A stretch of DNA of 9,073 bases from Betaproteobacteria bacterium (GCA_028065725.1 JAPTVL010000145.1:1-9073), one strand, 5' to 3'; numbered from the stretch's first letter, positions 1 through 6,954 are shown. Notes: a model not told the origin generated them from the sequence alone. A program made the numbers and translations.

Positions 1-1697
1 GGGAGGTAGGTTGCATTCGCAGACACACTCCAACCCGCACCCATATCAAAGCCCAACGCGCCTTCCAGGCCCCGGTTCAAGGTTTTGCCCGCGTTGGTCT
101 CCGTGGCGCCAACCCCGCCCGACTCGGATTGCGGGATGATCTGATTATCAAAATCCATGTAAAAAGCGGTCGCTTCATAGGTCAGACGATCCGCCGCGCC
201 ACGCACACCGACTTCAAAGTTGGTTGAGCGTTCGGCATTCAATTGTTGGTCAACCCCTCCCGCACTGATCGCCGTTGCCACCATGGCAGGCGAGAAGCCC
301 TTGAATGCACCCGCGAAAATTTGCGCTTGCGGCACAACCTGCCAGGTCAATCCCAATCCCGGTATGACTTCCGTATTGCTCGATGTTCCGGAGACGCCAT
401 TCAACTCGTTCTTGCGTTCCTGATTATAGGTTTCGACGCGCACACCGGGCGTAACCGCCACCTTGTCGTTGATCACGAAACGGTTTTGACCATAGAAGGC
501 AATGCCGCGCGCCTTCTGGGTATCGTCGGTGGCCAGGTCGCCGGAACGCGCGTTGGGGTCGGTCTTGGAGCGTATCTTCTGGTTGTTCAGCTTGTCGCTG
601 TGCAGGCGAATACCGATTTCGGCTTCGTTCTTCATGCCGAAACTGTTGTGCGCGATGAACAGGCGGCTGTCCAGACCCATCATTTCGAAGGCGCGATTGT
701 TGCCATTCATGCAGTAGGCGCTGCCGTCGCAGGTGACGAAGGTCGTGCCGTCGGCGCTGCGGGCTTGCACCTCCCTGCGCCAATAATCGCGCGTGAATTC
801 GCTCCTGTACAGCAGGGTTTTGAGCGTCATGGCGTTATTGATCGTCCATTCATGGTTGATATCGAACGAGTTGCGATCCGTCAGGAAATAATCATTCGGT
901 GCCGGGTTTTTGGTCGGGTCGTTCTTGAATTCATTCGGACGCAGGCCGACATACGAGGTGTTGATTTCATTGTCATAGCGGGTGAACTTTGCGCCGATCC
1001 ATTGATTGTCTCCAATCGCCATGCCGCCCTTGATCACGGCATCGCTCATGCCAAAAGCGTTATTGCGGAAGCCGTCGCCTTGCGATTTGACCAGGCTGAC
1101 GCCGCCAATCGCCTCGCCCGATTGCGATGAACCGCCCGCATCGAACCCGATCAGCCCGTAACCATGGGAGCCTGCCTTGGCCGTCAGCTTGGCGCCTTTT
1201 TCAGGGTCCTTGGTGATGTAATTGATCACGCCGCCAATCGTCGTCGGCCCATAGCGCAAGCCTGCCGCGCCTTTAAGCACTTCAATGCGTTGCATGCGCT
1301 CGATGCGGGGGCTGTAATAGGATTCGTTCGCCAGGAACAGGCCTGGCGCGACAGGCACGCCGTCTTCCAGCACCAGCAGCTTTTGGCTGCGGTTTGGGTT
1401 CAGGCCGCGCATCCCGATGTTCGGAATGAAGCCATACCCTTCTTCTTCGCGTATCACCACGCCCGGCACGGACTTGAGCGCATCCTGGGTCGACAGGGGC
1501 TGCGTGAGCGCCAACTGTTTTTCATCGATAATCGCCACTGAACCGGGTTGCCTGGCGATCGCTTGCTCGTCGTCACCGACCACATCGATACGCGGTAGCT
1601 CAATGTCTGCAGCAAGCGCGTGAAATGGAAAACTGATGCCTGCCGTTACGGCCAAAACGAGGCAGAGCGGTTTGATCTTGTGGGTCGTGCTAGTCAT
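1..1697 (-). CDS. TonB-dependent outer-membrane receptor, FecA-like, 3' end cut off by window edge
   Basis: This is an outer-membrane gated channel for a ferric chelate, powered by the TonB complex. The frame runs open from an ATG at 1697 to base 1, giving 565 residues; most receptors of this kind have about 700, so the last strands and C-terminus lie outside. Residues 1-29 look like a signal peptide (cleavage near HALA-AD). A TonB-box-like stretch follows at about 33-41 (ELPRIDVVG). The plug domain covers about 50-165, with RGLNPNR at 97-103, EDGVP at 111-115 and GGVINYIT at 155-162. Beta-barrel sequence follows, with a cysteine pair at 323 and 329 in a probable surface loop. Plug and barrel wording such as NAGKTLNRGLE resembles FecA-type receptors, so ferric citrate is a reasonable guess, but the ligand is not proven. 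There is no N-terminal signalling domain, so it should not drive a FecR/FecI cascade. AAGGGAG lies 7 bases upstream of the ATG. It is less GC-rich than its neighbours. Confidence 0.93.
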   Translation of the reverse strand, partial: MTSTTHKIKPLCLVLAVTAGISFPFHALAADIELPRIDVVGDDEQAIARQPGSVAIIDEKQLALTQPLSTQDALKSVPGVVIREEEGYGFIPNIGMRGLNPNRSQKLLVLEDGVPVAPGLFLANESYYSPRIERMQRIEVLKGAAGLRYGPTTIGGVINYITKDPEKGAKLTAKAGSHGYGLIGFDAGGSSQSGEAIGGVSLVKSQGDGFRNNAFGMSDAVIKGGMAIGDNQWIGAKFTRYDNEINTSYVGLRPNEFKNDPTKNPAPNDYFLTDRNSFDINHEWTINNAMTLKTLLYRSEFTRDYWRREVQARSADGTTFVTCDGSAYCMNGNNRAFEMMGLDSRLFIAHNSFGMKNEAEIGIRLHSDKLNNQKIRSKTDPNARSGDLATDDTQKARGIAFYGQNRFVINDKVAVTPGVRVETYNQERKNELNGVSGTSSNTEVIPGLGLTWQVVPQAQIFAGAFKGFSPAMVATAISAGGVDQQLNAERSTNFEVGVRGAADRLTYEATAFYMDFDNQIIPQSESGGVGATETNAGKTLNRGLEGALGFDMGAGWSVSANATYL

Positions 1698-1724
1698 GTA
1701 AAGGCTCCCTTGCGTCAGAAAAAT

Positions 1725-1770
1725 TTGGCTGGCTGGCGCAGGGCATGCGATTGGCTGGCTGGTTGGTTGG
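1725..1770. repeat. YTGG tetranucleotide tracts upstream of the receptor gene
   Basis: The 103-base gap between exbD and the receptor gene holds three YTGG units (1725-1736) and, 26 bases on, five units (1751-1770: TTGG, CTGG, CTGG, TTGG, TTGG). The first 12 bases of the two tracts are identical (TTGGCTGGCTGG). A GCATGC palindrome lies between them at 1743-1748. On the coding strand the units read CCAR. I see no convincing promoter, Fur box or terminator in the rest of the gap. Short tetranucleotide tracts can slip and change length, so a regulatory role is possible but only inferred. Confidence 0.6.
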
Positions 1771-1800
1771 TAAATGGATATTTTGTGCGAATGTTGCTTT

Positions 1801-2223
1801 TTATTGCGCGACCCTCGGATCGGTGATGAAGCCGAGTTTGGTCAGCCCGGCGCGCGCGGCGTCGGCCATGATCTGCGCGACGTTGCGGTAGGCGAGGCCG
1901 CCGTCGGCGCGGATGTGGATTTCCGGCTGCGGTGACTGCCGCGCGGCAGCGTCCATGCGCGACTGCCAGGCGGCGGCGTTAACCGGATCGGCATTCCAGT
2001 ACACCGAGCCGTCGGCCTTGATCGAAAGGTTGATGGTCTCCGGTTTCACCTCGTTGCGTTGGCTCGACGCTTTCGGCAGATCGACCTTGACGGCGTGCGT
2101 GAGCAGCGGCGCGGTAACCATGAAGATGATCAGCAGCACCAGCATCACGTCGATCAGCGGCACCATGTTGATTTCGGCGAGCGGCTCGTTGTCGTCCGCG
2201 GCATCCAGGCTGGCAAAGGCCAT
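1801..2223 (-). CDS. exbD: ExbD, biopolymer transport protein of the TonB energising complex
   Basis: ExbD is an inner-membrane protein that, with ExbB, uses the proton gradient to energise TonB. The protein has 140 residues, normal for the family. A short cytoplasmic N-terminus is followed by a single membrane helix at about 20-41, starting INMVPLIDVML. It contains Asp25, matching the proton-carrying aspartate of known ExbD proteins. The rest (about 45-140) is the periplasmic domain, including the usual IHIRADGGLAYRNV region at about 102-115. The ATG at 2223 is preceded by a near-ideal AAGGAGG (2231-2237) 7 bases away, which settles the start. It lies 22 bases downstream of exbB and belongs to the same unit. 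MotA/TolR-type relatives share this fold, but the neighbouring tonB and receptor genes favour ExbD over TolR. Confidence 0.95.
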   Translation of the reverse strand: MAFASLDAADDNEPLAEINMVPLIDVMLVLLIIFMVTAPLLTHAVKVDLPKASSQRNEVKPETINLSIKADGSVYWNADPVNAAAWQSRMDAAARQSPQPEIHIRADGGLAYRNVAQIMADAARAGLTKLGFITDPRVAQ

Positions 2224-2245
2224 GTTCCGTCCTCCTTAGGGCTCG

Positions 2246-3061
2246 TTAACGCAGCGCCAGGCCGGGATGGGCGGCGGGCGCGGTGTCGGGGTCGGCCGGG
2301 CTTTGGGCGCGGGCCATGGCGATGACCTTTTCGCTGGTGGCGCGGGCATCGGTGAGCATCGGCGAGGTCTTGATGCCGGTGGCCAGGAAGGCGAGCACGT
2401 CATAGCCGAAGGAATTGAGGCGCGACAGCGTGTTGCGGTTGGCGCGGGCGAAGGCGTTGTAGGCGATGGCGGCGGGGATGGCCACGGCCAGTCCCATGCC
2501 GGTCATAATCAGCGCTTCGCCCACCGGTCCGGCGACCTTGTCGAGCGTGCCCTGGCCGGACTGGCCGATGGCGATCAAGGCATGGTAGATGCCCCAGACA
2601 GTGCCGAACAGCCCGACGAAAGGCGCGGCGGAGGCGACGGTGGCGAGGAAGGTCTGGCCGAATTCGAGGTGGCTGCGGTCTTCGTCGATGGCGCGCTTGA
2701 GGGCGCGGGTGAGCAGATCGTCCGGCGCGCCGGAGTGGATCAGGCTGGCCGTCTTGCCCTCGCCGCCGTGCCTTTGCCGGTTGTGCTGCTCGATGGCGGT
2801 GAAGCCGTGGTGCAACAGGTGCGAGAAAGGTTCGGTGGTGCCGCTCTCGCGGATGCGCGTAGCCACTGCTTCAAGATCGGGCGCATCCCAGAAGGCGGCG
2901 AGGAAGGACTCGCTCTTCCTGCGCATGCGCAAGACCTGCACGCCCTTGGTGACGATCAGGTACCAGGTGCCGACCGAGGCGATAAGCATCAGACCGAGAA
3001 CAAAGCGGGCAACGCCATCGGCGCTGCTCAGAAAGTGGGCAAAGCCCATGGGGTTTTCCAT
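2246..3061 (-). CDS. exbB: ExbB, MotA/TolQ/ExbB-family proton channel protein
   Basis: ExbB forms the inner-membrane channel scaffold that holds ExbD and drives TonB. The protein has 271 residues and three predicted membrane helices at about 18-38, 137-160 and 180-203. A cytoplasmic loop of roughly 95 residues lies between the first two. The family signature is clear: SAAPFVGLFGTVWGIYHAL at 144-162, then GPVGEALIMTGMGLAVAIPA at 178-197 with Thr187 in the channel-lining helix. The C-terminal tail (about 250-271) is Ala/Pro-rich and probably unstructured. The ATG at 3061 follows the tonB stop after a single base, and its AGAGG ribosome site lies inside the end of tonB, so translation is probably coupled. 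A second ATG at codon 5 is possible but less well placed. Confidence 0.95.
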   Translation of the reverse strand: MENPMGFAHFLSSADGVARFVLGLMLIASVGTWYLIVTKGVQVLRMRRKSESFLAAFWDAPDLEAVATRIRESGTTEPFSHLLHHGFTAIEQHNRQRHGGEGKTASLIHSGAPDDLLTRALKRAIDEDRSHLEFGQTFLATVASAAPFVGLFGTVWGIYHALIAIGQSGQGTLDKVAGPVGEALIMTGMGLAVAIPAAIAYNAFARANRNTLSRLNSFGYDVLAFLATGIKTSPMLTDARATSEKVIAMARAQSPADPDTAPAAHPGLALR

Positions 3062-3062
3062 A

Positions 3063-3728
3063 TCAGCCTCTCAGATTGAAAACGATGGGAACCTGCACCC
3101 AGGCGCCGATGGCTTCGTCGCCGCGCCGGGCGGGAATAAACTTCCAGCGCCAGACCGCTTCCTGCGCCGCCTGATCGAGGCGCGGCGAGCCGCTGCCGGT
3201 CCTGATTTCGATCTGGCTGGGGCGTCCGCCGGGATCGACGAAAACGCGCAGCACGACCTTGCCTTCTTCGCCCAGGCGCCGCGACAAAGCCGGATAGGGA
3301 GGAGTCGGGTTTTGCAGGTAGCCGGCGTCGAATCGCGGTTGCGAAACCGCAGGGGGGCTGGGTGCCGGGGCGGGCGCTGGCGCTTCCTTGAGGGCGGGGA
3401 TTTCGGCAGGGGCGGCAGGCGCTTCAGCCTGGGCGGCCAGGATTTGCGGTTGAACCGGCTGCGCGGGTTTCGGCTGCGGCGCTGGCGCGCGCTCGGCGGG
3501 TTTGGGGCGCGGCGGCGCAGACTCGGGGACGGGCGGCGGTGCAGAGGGAATGATCTGCGCCATCAAGGTCGTAGTCGGCGCCGGTAGAGGCACGGTGTCG
3601 AGCGATGCCAGCAAAGCGGCAACAGCGATATGGGCGGCAATAATGCCGGCGACGCCTGGCACCGAGATACGGCGGCCCGTGGGGTAGGTGTTGATGCTGT
3701 AGACAGTAGCGGTGGCTGCGTATTGCAT
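3063..3728 (-). CDS. tonB: TonB, energy transducer spanning the periplasm
   Basis: TonB carries energy from ExbB/ExbD to outer-membrane receptors by binding their TonB boxes. The protein has 221 residues. A 20-residue N-terminal cytoplasmic stretch precedes one membrane anchor at about 25-43, which contains His33, the likely match of the essential histidine in the E. coli TonB anchor. A Pro/Ala/Lys-rich spacer of about 60-130 (PRPKP, APQPKPAQP) would cross the periplasm. The C-terminal domain at about 135-221 has the family pattern YPALSRRLGEEGKVVLRV, then LDQAAQEAVWRWKFIPAR. The ribosome site ahead of the ATG at 3728 is weak, which is odd for this cluster, but no better start is visible. It begins 48 bases after ftrD, with a direct repeat in the gap. 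The receptor three genes downstream is an obvious partner, though it could serve other receptors too. Confidence 0.94.
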   Translation of the reverse strand: MQYAATATVYSINTYPTGRRISVPGVAGIIAAHIAVAALLASLDTVPLPAPTTTLMAQIIPSAPPPVPESAPPRPKPAERAPAPQPKPAQPVQPQILAAQAEAPAAPAEIPALKEAPAPAPAPSPPAVSQPRFDAGYLQNPTPPYPALSRRLGEEGKVVLRVFVDPGGRPSQIEIRTGSGSPRLDQAAQEAVWRWKFIPARRGDEAIGAWVQVPIVFNLRG

Positions 3729-3747
3729 GTGAATGAAGAACGGTTGC

Positions 3748-3768
3748 GTTATGAAAGAGGTTATGAAA
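3748..3768. repeat. 9-bp direct repeat GTTATGAAA in the ftrD-tonB gap
   Basis: Two exact copies of GTTATGAAA (3748-3756 and 3760-3768) repeat with a 12-base period. On the coding strand they read TTTCATAAC. They sit just upstream of tonB, in the only AT-richer stretch near this junction. They could be part of a weak promoter or a regulator site, or chance; nothing in the sequence decides between these. Confidence 0.45.
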
Positions 3769-3776
3769 TGGCCGGA

Positions 3777-5189
3777 TTACCAAAAATAGAACAGGAATAT
3801 CCATGGCAGAGTTACACCCCCGATGGCCGCCGCCAGGCAGGCCAGCGCAAGCAGCTTCACCGGACGGGAAGCGCCGGGCAGGCCGAACAGCATGCGTCCG
3901 CCGAGCCACAGGCTCCACAACGCGGCCAGGGCCAGCATCGCCCCGCGTGCTTCAGGCAGCCAGGGCATAACCAGTCCTTCCGCCTTGAGCAGGGTGACGG
4001 TCAGGGACGACAGCCCGAGGAACACGCCTAGCCCGCCCAGCGGGATCAGCGCATAGGCGAGCCAGTGCCCGTTCTGTTTCGTGCTCCCCGGCAGCAGCGC
4101 GCCGGCGAGGCGCAGCCAGATGGCGATCCAGCCGCCCAGGATGAGCGCGGTGGCGCCGATGTAGGCGAGCACGCCGATGCCGTCGAGCCAGGTGAACACG
4201 TCGTTGGCTTCCGGGTAGTGGGTCAGCAGCCACCAGGGCGCGTTGTCCTGGAGCAGGGCGAAGGAGTTGCGCTCGATCAGCCATTCGGCGGCGCGGGTTT
4301 TGATCGTCACGAACCAGGGCGAGGACGACCACTGAAACGCGCCCACCGCCGTGCCGATGATGCCGAACACCAGCAACCGGGCTTCCCACGCGTTGGCCCC
4401 GGCAGGCTTCAGGCTGGCAATCTCGGCGTCGGGCGTGCGCGAAGCAAGCGTTACCGCGTCGCGCTGACCGCTGCAACGTCCGCACATGTGGCATTGCGAG
4501 CCGCTTTTCATGCGCCGTATGTCTATCAGCGGAGCGCAATCAACCGGGACAGGGTGAGTTTTCGCGGCGGCATTCCAGGCCTCGCGATCGACTTTGAAGT
4601 GCACCGGAGCAAGCCGGGCGAGCAGGGCGAACACGCCGGAAACCGGGCACAGATGCCGGCACCAGACACGCTTGCCCTTGCCGTAGACGAAGCCGACGGC
4701 GACGGCGGCGACGGTGGAGCCGCCCAGCACCAGCAGCACGGCCTTGGGGTATTCGTAGACGCTAACCAGTTGTCCGTACACCGTGGTGATGATGAAGGCG
4801 GTGAACGGCCAGCCGCCCCACTTCAGCCAGCGCGGCACCGGGCGTCCCAGGCCGTGGCGGCTGGCAAGTTCGGTGAGCGTGCCTTCGGGGCAGAAGACGC
4901 CGCACCACACCCGTCCCAGAGTAAGCGTGGAGATGATCACGAACGGCCACCAGATGCCCCAGAACATGAATTGGGCGAGCAGGGTGAGGTTGTTCAGCAC
5001 GCTGGAGCCGGTTCCCGGCAGAGGGAGAAAGGCCGGCACCGCCACCAGCGCCAGGTAGAAAACCACCACCGCCCATTGGGTGCCGATGATGAGACGACGG
5101 TAGCGCCGCATGGCGTTGCCCAAGCGCTGCAGGCGCGTAGCGGGGAGCTGCGGCATGGGGCGGAAGAATCGCGGTTGTTCCATTTTCAT
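3777..5189 (-). CDS. ftrD: FtrD-like polyferredoxin membrane protein (NapH/NosR/CcoG-type)
   Basis: This is a multi-helix inner-membrane iron-sulfur protein. In FtrABCD systems the corresponding FtrD is thought to pass electrons linked to iron transport or to the oxidation step. The protein has 470 residues. The N-terminal half carries the two paired motifs of the NapH/NosR family, WCGVFCP (Cys96, Cys100) and WCRHLCP (Cys177, Cys181), set between membrane helices. A ferredoxin-like segment follows with Cys218 and CHMCGRC (Cys233, 236, 239). The usual fourth cysteine four residues later is absent, so Cys218 or a Cys-Pro motif may complete the cluster. The C-terminal half (about 270-470) has about five more hydrophobic helices. 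The ATG at 5189 lies 9 bases after ftrC, with a poor ribosome site, so it may depend on coupling; an ATG at codon 3 is an alternative. The electron donor is unknown. Confidence 0.88.
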   Translation of the reverse strand: MKMEQPRFFRPMPQLPATRLQRLGNAMRRYRRLIIGTQWAVVVFYLALVAVPAFLPLPGTGSSVLNNLTLLAQFMFWGIWWPFVIISTLTLGRVWCGVFCPEGTLTELASRHGLGRPVPRWLKWGGWPFTAFIITTVYGQLVSVYEYPKAVLLVLGGSTVAAVAVGFVYGKGKRVWCRHLCPVSGVFALLARLAPVHFKVDREAWNAAAKTHPVPVDCAPLIDIRRMKSGSQCHMCGRCSGQRDAVTLASRTPDAEIASLKPAGANAWEARLLVFGIIGTAVGAFQWSSSPWFVTIKTRAAEWLIERNSFALLQDNAPWWLLTHYPEANDVFTWLDGIGVLAYIGATALILGGWIAIWLRLAGALLPGSTKQNGHWLAYALIPLGGLGVFLGLSSLTVTLLKAEGLVMPWLPEARGAMLALAALWSLWLGGRMLFGLPGASRPVKLLALACLAAAIGGVTLPWIFLFYFW

Positions 5190-5198
5190 GATGGGTTT

Positions 5199-6038
5199 TT
5201 AATGTTTCGTCTGAAGTGTTTTTATGCCGCGCAGCTTGCGCAACCGCGGCCAGCCGAGCACCAGCGCCCAGTAGGATGCATAAACCAGCACCAGCGTCAG
5301 GGCTGGATGGGCGCGGTAGCCGGTGAGCGTGGCGACCAGGTTGCCGACGGTTGCGTTGTCGTCGAGCAGAAATGAGGAATCCCACACCGGATCGGCCAAC
5401 GTCGGAATCCAGCCGTAGCCGATCATTTTTTCCACCCCGCCGACCAGCAGCCCGGCGGCAAGCAGCAGGAGCAAGGTTTCGCTGATGCTAAAGAAGCTCT
5501 TCCACGACAAATAGCGACCGCCCTTGACCAGCAGCCAGAAGGTGAGGAGCGCAAGCGCAAAGCCCAGCGCGGCGGCGCCGAGGAACTGGGCGAACGCCAT
5601 GCCTTGCTGACTCATCCCGTTGCCGTAGAGGAAGATCACGGTTTCCGCGCTTTCGCGCCCGACCGCGAGCATGGCAATGACCGCTACCCCCATCCAGTTG
5701 GCCTCGACAGCCGCGCGTTCCAGGCCGGTTTCCAGCTCATTTTTCAGGGTGCGGCCGTGCTTGCGCATCCAGAACACCATCTGCGTGATTAGCCCGGCGG
5801 CGATGAGCATCATGCCGAGCTGGAAATAATCCAGCGCATCGCCGTCCAGGCTGCTGTATACCCCCATCATGGCCAGCGCGAGCAGCCCGGCCAGCCCCAG
5901 CCCGGCGGCCACGCCGCCCCACAGGTAGCGCATCCCGCGCACGCCTTCGGGATGCGCCTTGAGCCAGGCGTAGAGGATGCCCACCACCAGGATGCCTTCG
6001 ACGCTTTCGCGCCAGACGATGAATAGCGTATTGCCCAC
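5199..6038 (-). CDS. ftrC: FtrC, FTR1-family iron permease
   Basis: This is the inner-membrane permease of the system, homologous to yeast Ftr1 and to EfeU/FetM, which carry iron delivered by an oxidising partner. The protein has 279 residues and about seven hydrophobic segments. Both family-defining REXXE iron-binding motifs are present: RESVE at 10-14 in the first helix and RESAE at 128-132 in the fourth. The start is GTG at 6038: its TAGGAG ribosome site (6045-6050) overlaps the TAG stop of ftrB, and the next ATG (codon 36) would delete the first REXXE motif. It lies 9 bases after ftrB and 9 bases before ftrD, so the three genes are tightly linked. There is no fused P19 or peroxidase domain, unlike some FTR1 proteins. 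Confidence 0.95.
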   Translation of the reverse strand: MGNTLFIVWRESVEGILVVGILYAWLKAHPEGVRGMRYLWGGVAAGLGLAGLLALAMMGVYSSLDGDALDYFQLGMMLIAAGLITQMVFWMRKHGRTLKNELETGLERAAVEANWMGVAVIAMLAVGRESAETVIFLYGNGMSQQGMAFAQFLGAAALGFALALLTFWLLVKGGRYLSWKSFFSISETLLLLLAAGLLVGGVEKMIGYGWIPTLADPVWDSSFLLDDNATVGNLVATLTGYRAHPALTLVLVYASYWALVLGWPRLRKLRGIKTLQTKH

Positions 6039-6044
6039 GGTTTT

Positions 6045-6050
6045 CTCCTA
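6045..6050 (-). promoter_or_regulatory. Ribosome site of ftrC overlapping the ftrB stop codon
   Basis: The coding strand reads TAGGAG, in which TAG is the ftrB stop, 6 bases before the GTG start of ftrC. This fixes the unusual start codon and implies coupled translation of the two products. Confidence 0.8.
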
Positions 6051-6410
6051 CTTGACGACGATCTGGCCATTGGCGGTATCCGGGTGGAACTCGCCGAAGA
6101 ATTTGTATGTGCCGGGTTTCATCGGCGCAAACACCAATGTCCGGGTGACACCGGGCGCGAGCACGGTTTCCTTGCGAAGCTCGATGCTCTCGAACTCCTC
6201 CGGGCCGGGGCCTTCGTTCTTGATGGCGATCCTGAATTTCTTTCCGGCCGGGGCTTCGATGGTTTCGGGGTAAAATCGCCCGTTCTTCGCGGTGAGCTGG
6301 AAGGTGGGCATGTCCTCCGCAAGCGCGGCGGACGGCTGGGCTAGAATAACGGCTAAAGAGACCGCAGCCGCGATGTTCCGGATTTTGCTGAAAGAATGCC
6401 AAAAACTCAT
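6048..6410 (-). CDS. ftrB: FtrB, periplasmic cupredoxin-fold protein
   Basis: In Bordetella-type Ftr systems FtrB is a periplasmic cupredoxin proposed to oxidise ferrous iron before FtrC moves it. The precursor has 120 residues. A signal peptide covers 1-31 (SAALA-ED), and the mature part is a single small beta-sandwich of about 89 residues. Recognisable pieces are RFYPETIEAPAGKKFRI at 45-61, GPGPEEFES at 67-75, and GTYKFFGEFHPDTANGQIVV at 100-119. The protein contains no cysteine at all, so the classical type-1 blue copper site cannot form. Metal binding, if any, must use residues such as His109, Met97, Glu72, Glu74, Glu107 and Asp111. The ATG at 6410 has GAGGG about 9 bases upstream. It overlaps the ribosome site of ftrC and clearly works with it. 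Confidence 0.9.
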   Translation of the reverse strand: MSFWHSFSKIRNIAAAVSLAVILAQPSAALAEDMPTFQLTAKNGRFYPETIEAPAGKKFRIAIKNEGPGPEEFESIELRKETVLAPGVTRTLVFAPMKPGTYKFFGEFHPDTANGQIVVK

Positions 6411-6429
6411 GGTGTTTTTCCCTCGCTAT

Positions 6430-6450
6430 GGGAGGAACGATGTTCCCCCC
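6430..6450 (-). promoter_or_regulatory. 9-bp hairpin in the leader between the ferritin-like gene and ftrB
   Basis: In the transcript GGGGGGAAC pairs with GUUCCUCCC around a three-base AUC loop: nine pairs, one of them G-U. It sits in the 74-base gap, ending 19 bases before the ftrB ATG. No U-run follows, so it does not look like an intrinsic terminator. It could stabilise the downstream messenger, mark a processing site, or reduce ftrB translation. Confidence 0.6.
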
Positions 6451-6484
6451 ACACGGTTGTTGATGCGGTGCCCGCAACCCGGGC

Positions 6485-6937
6485 TTAACCCGAGAATGTC
6501 CCGGTGGAGCCGGGCGTGCGCAGCATCTTGTCCACTTCTCCGAAATGCAGTTCCTCCTCGCTGATTAATTCGCGCGCATAGTCCTCAAGCAGGACAGAAC
6601 GGTCGCGCGCTACTTCCAGCAGCTCGTAGTAGGACTGTTTGGCTGCGGTTTCATGCGCCAGCGACTCGCGCAAAATATCGCCGACATCGTGCTTGTGGCT
6701 CTCCAGCAGCGGCCCGATGGCAAGCGAAGGGTGGCCGCCCAGGTGGGTGATCAGCTCGCCGGCGCGGCGGGCGTGCACCAACCCTTCGTCCGCCTGAGCC
6801 TGCAGCCATGAAACGATGGGGATGCGGTTATAGCCAAACACCATCAGCGCGTAATGGGTGTAGCGCACCACTCCGGCCAGCTCCAGTTCCATGATGCGGT
6901 TGAGAACCTCAATGGCTTTATTGCGGTCAAGTTCCAT
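6485..6937 (-). CDS. Bacterioferritin-like diiron protein
   Basis: This is a cytoplasmic four-helix ferritin-superfamily protein, likely to bind, oxidise or store incoming iron. It has 150 residues (bacterioferritin is about 158) and no signal peptide. Candidate diiron ligands fall in the expected helices: Glu19 (LELAGVVRY), Glu51 and His55 (DEGLVHARRAGELITHLGGHP), Glu91 or Glu96, and Glu128 with His131 (SEEELHFGEVDKML). The methionine that binds haem in bacterioferritin, next to Glu51 in the E. coli protein, is missing here (Gly52), so haem binding of the usual type is unlikely. The ATG at 6937 has an AAGGAGG (6942-6948) 4 bases away. It begins 17 bases after the porin and is followed by a hairpin before ftrB. 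The close match to bacterioferritin wording makes the family secure; storage versus detoxification is inference. A Dps-like role is less likely. Confidence 0.88.
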   Translation of the reverse strand: MELDRNKAIEVLNRIMELELAGVVRYTHYALMVFGYNRIPIVSWLQAQADEGLVHARRAGELITHLGGHPSLAIGPLLESHKHDVGDILRESLAHETAAKQSYYELLEVARDRSVLLEDYARELISEEELHFGEVDKMLRTPGSTGTFSG

Positions 6938-6954
6938 GATGCCTCCTTACTTAA

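Noticed and set aside
243..1541. Plus-strand frames opposite the receptor gene
   Set aside because: They mirror the receptor reading frame, which has a signal peptide, a TonB box and plug motifs.
1698..1841. Receptor translation starting upstream so that the YTGG tracts would be coding
   Set aside because: The frame is open back to a stop at 1842-1844 but contains no ATG, GTG or TTG before 1697, while AAGGGAG is well placed for the ATG at 1697.
2267..3587. Plus-strand frames of 270 and 332 codons opposite exbB and tonB
   Set aside because: They overlap each other and the recognised genes, with low-complexity Gly/Arg-rich products.
4065..5375. Open plus-strand frame of 436 codons opposite ftrD
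   Set aside because: It is antisense to a clear membrane protein. Its product is Arg/Gly/Ala/His-rich with no domain.
6430..6450. Hairpin as a rho-independent terminator after the ferritin-like gene
   Set aside because: The stem is followed by an A/G-rich stretch rather than a U-run on the transcribed strand.
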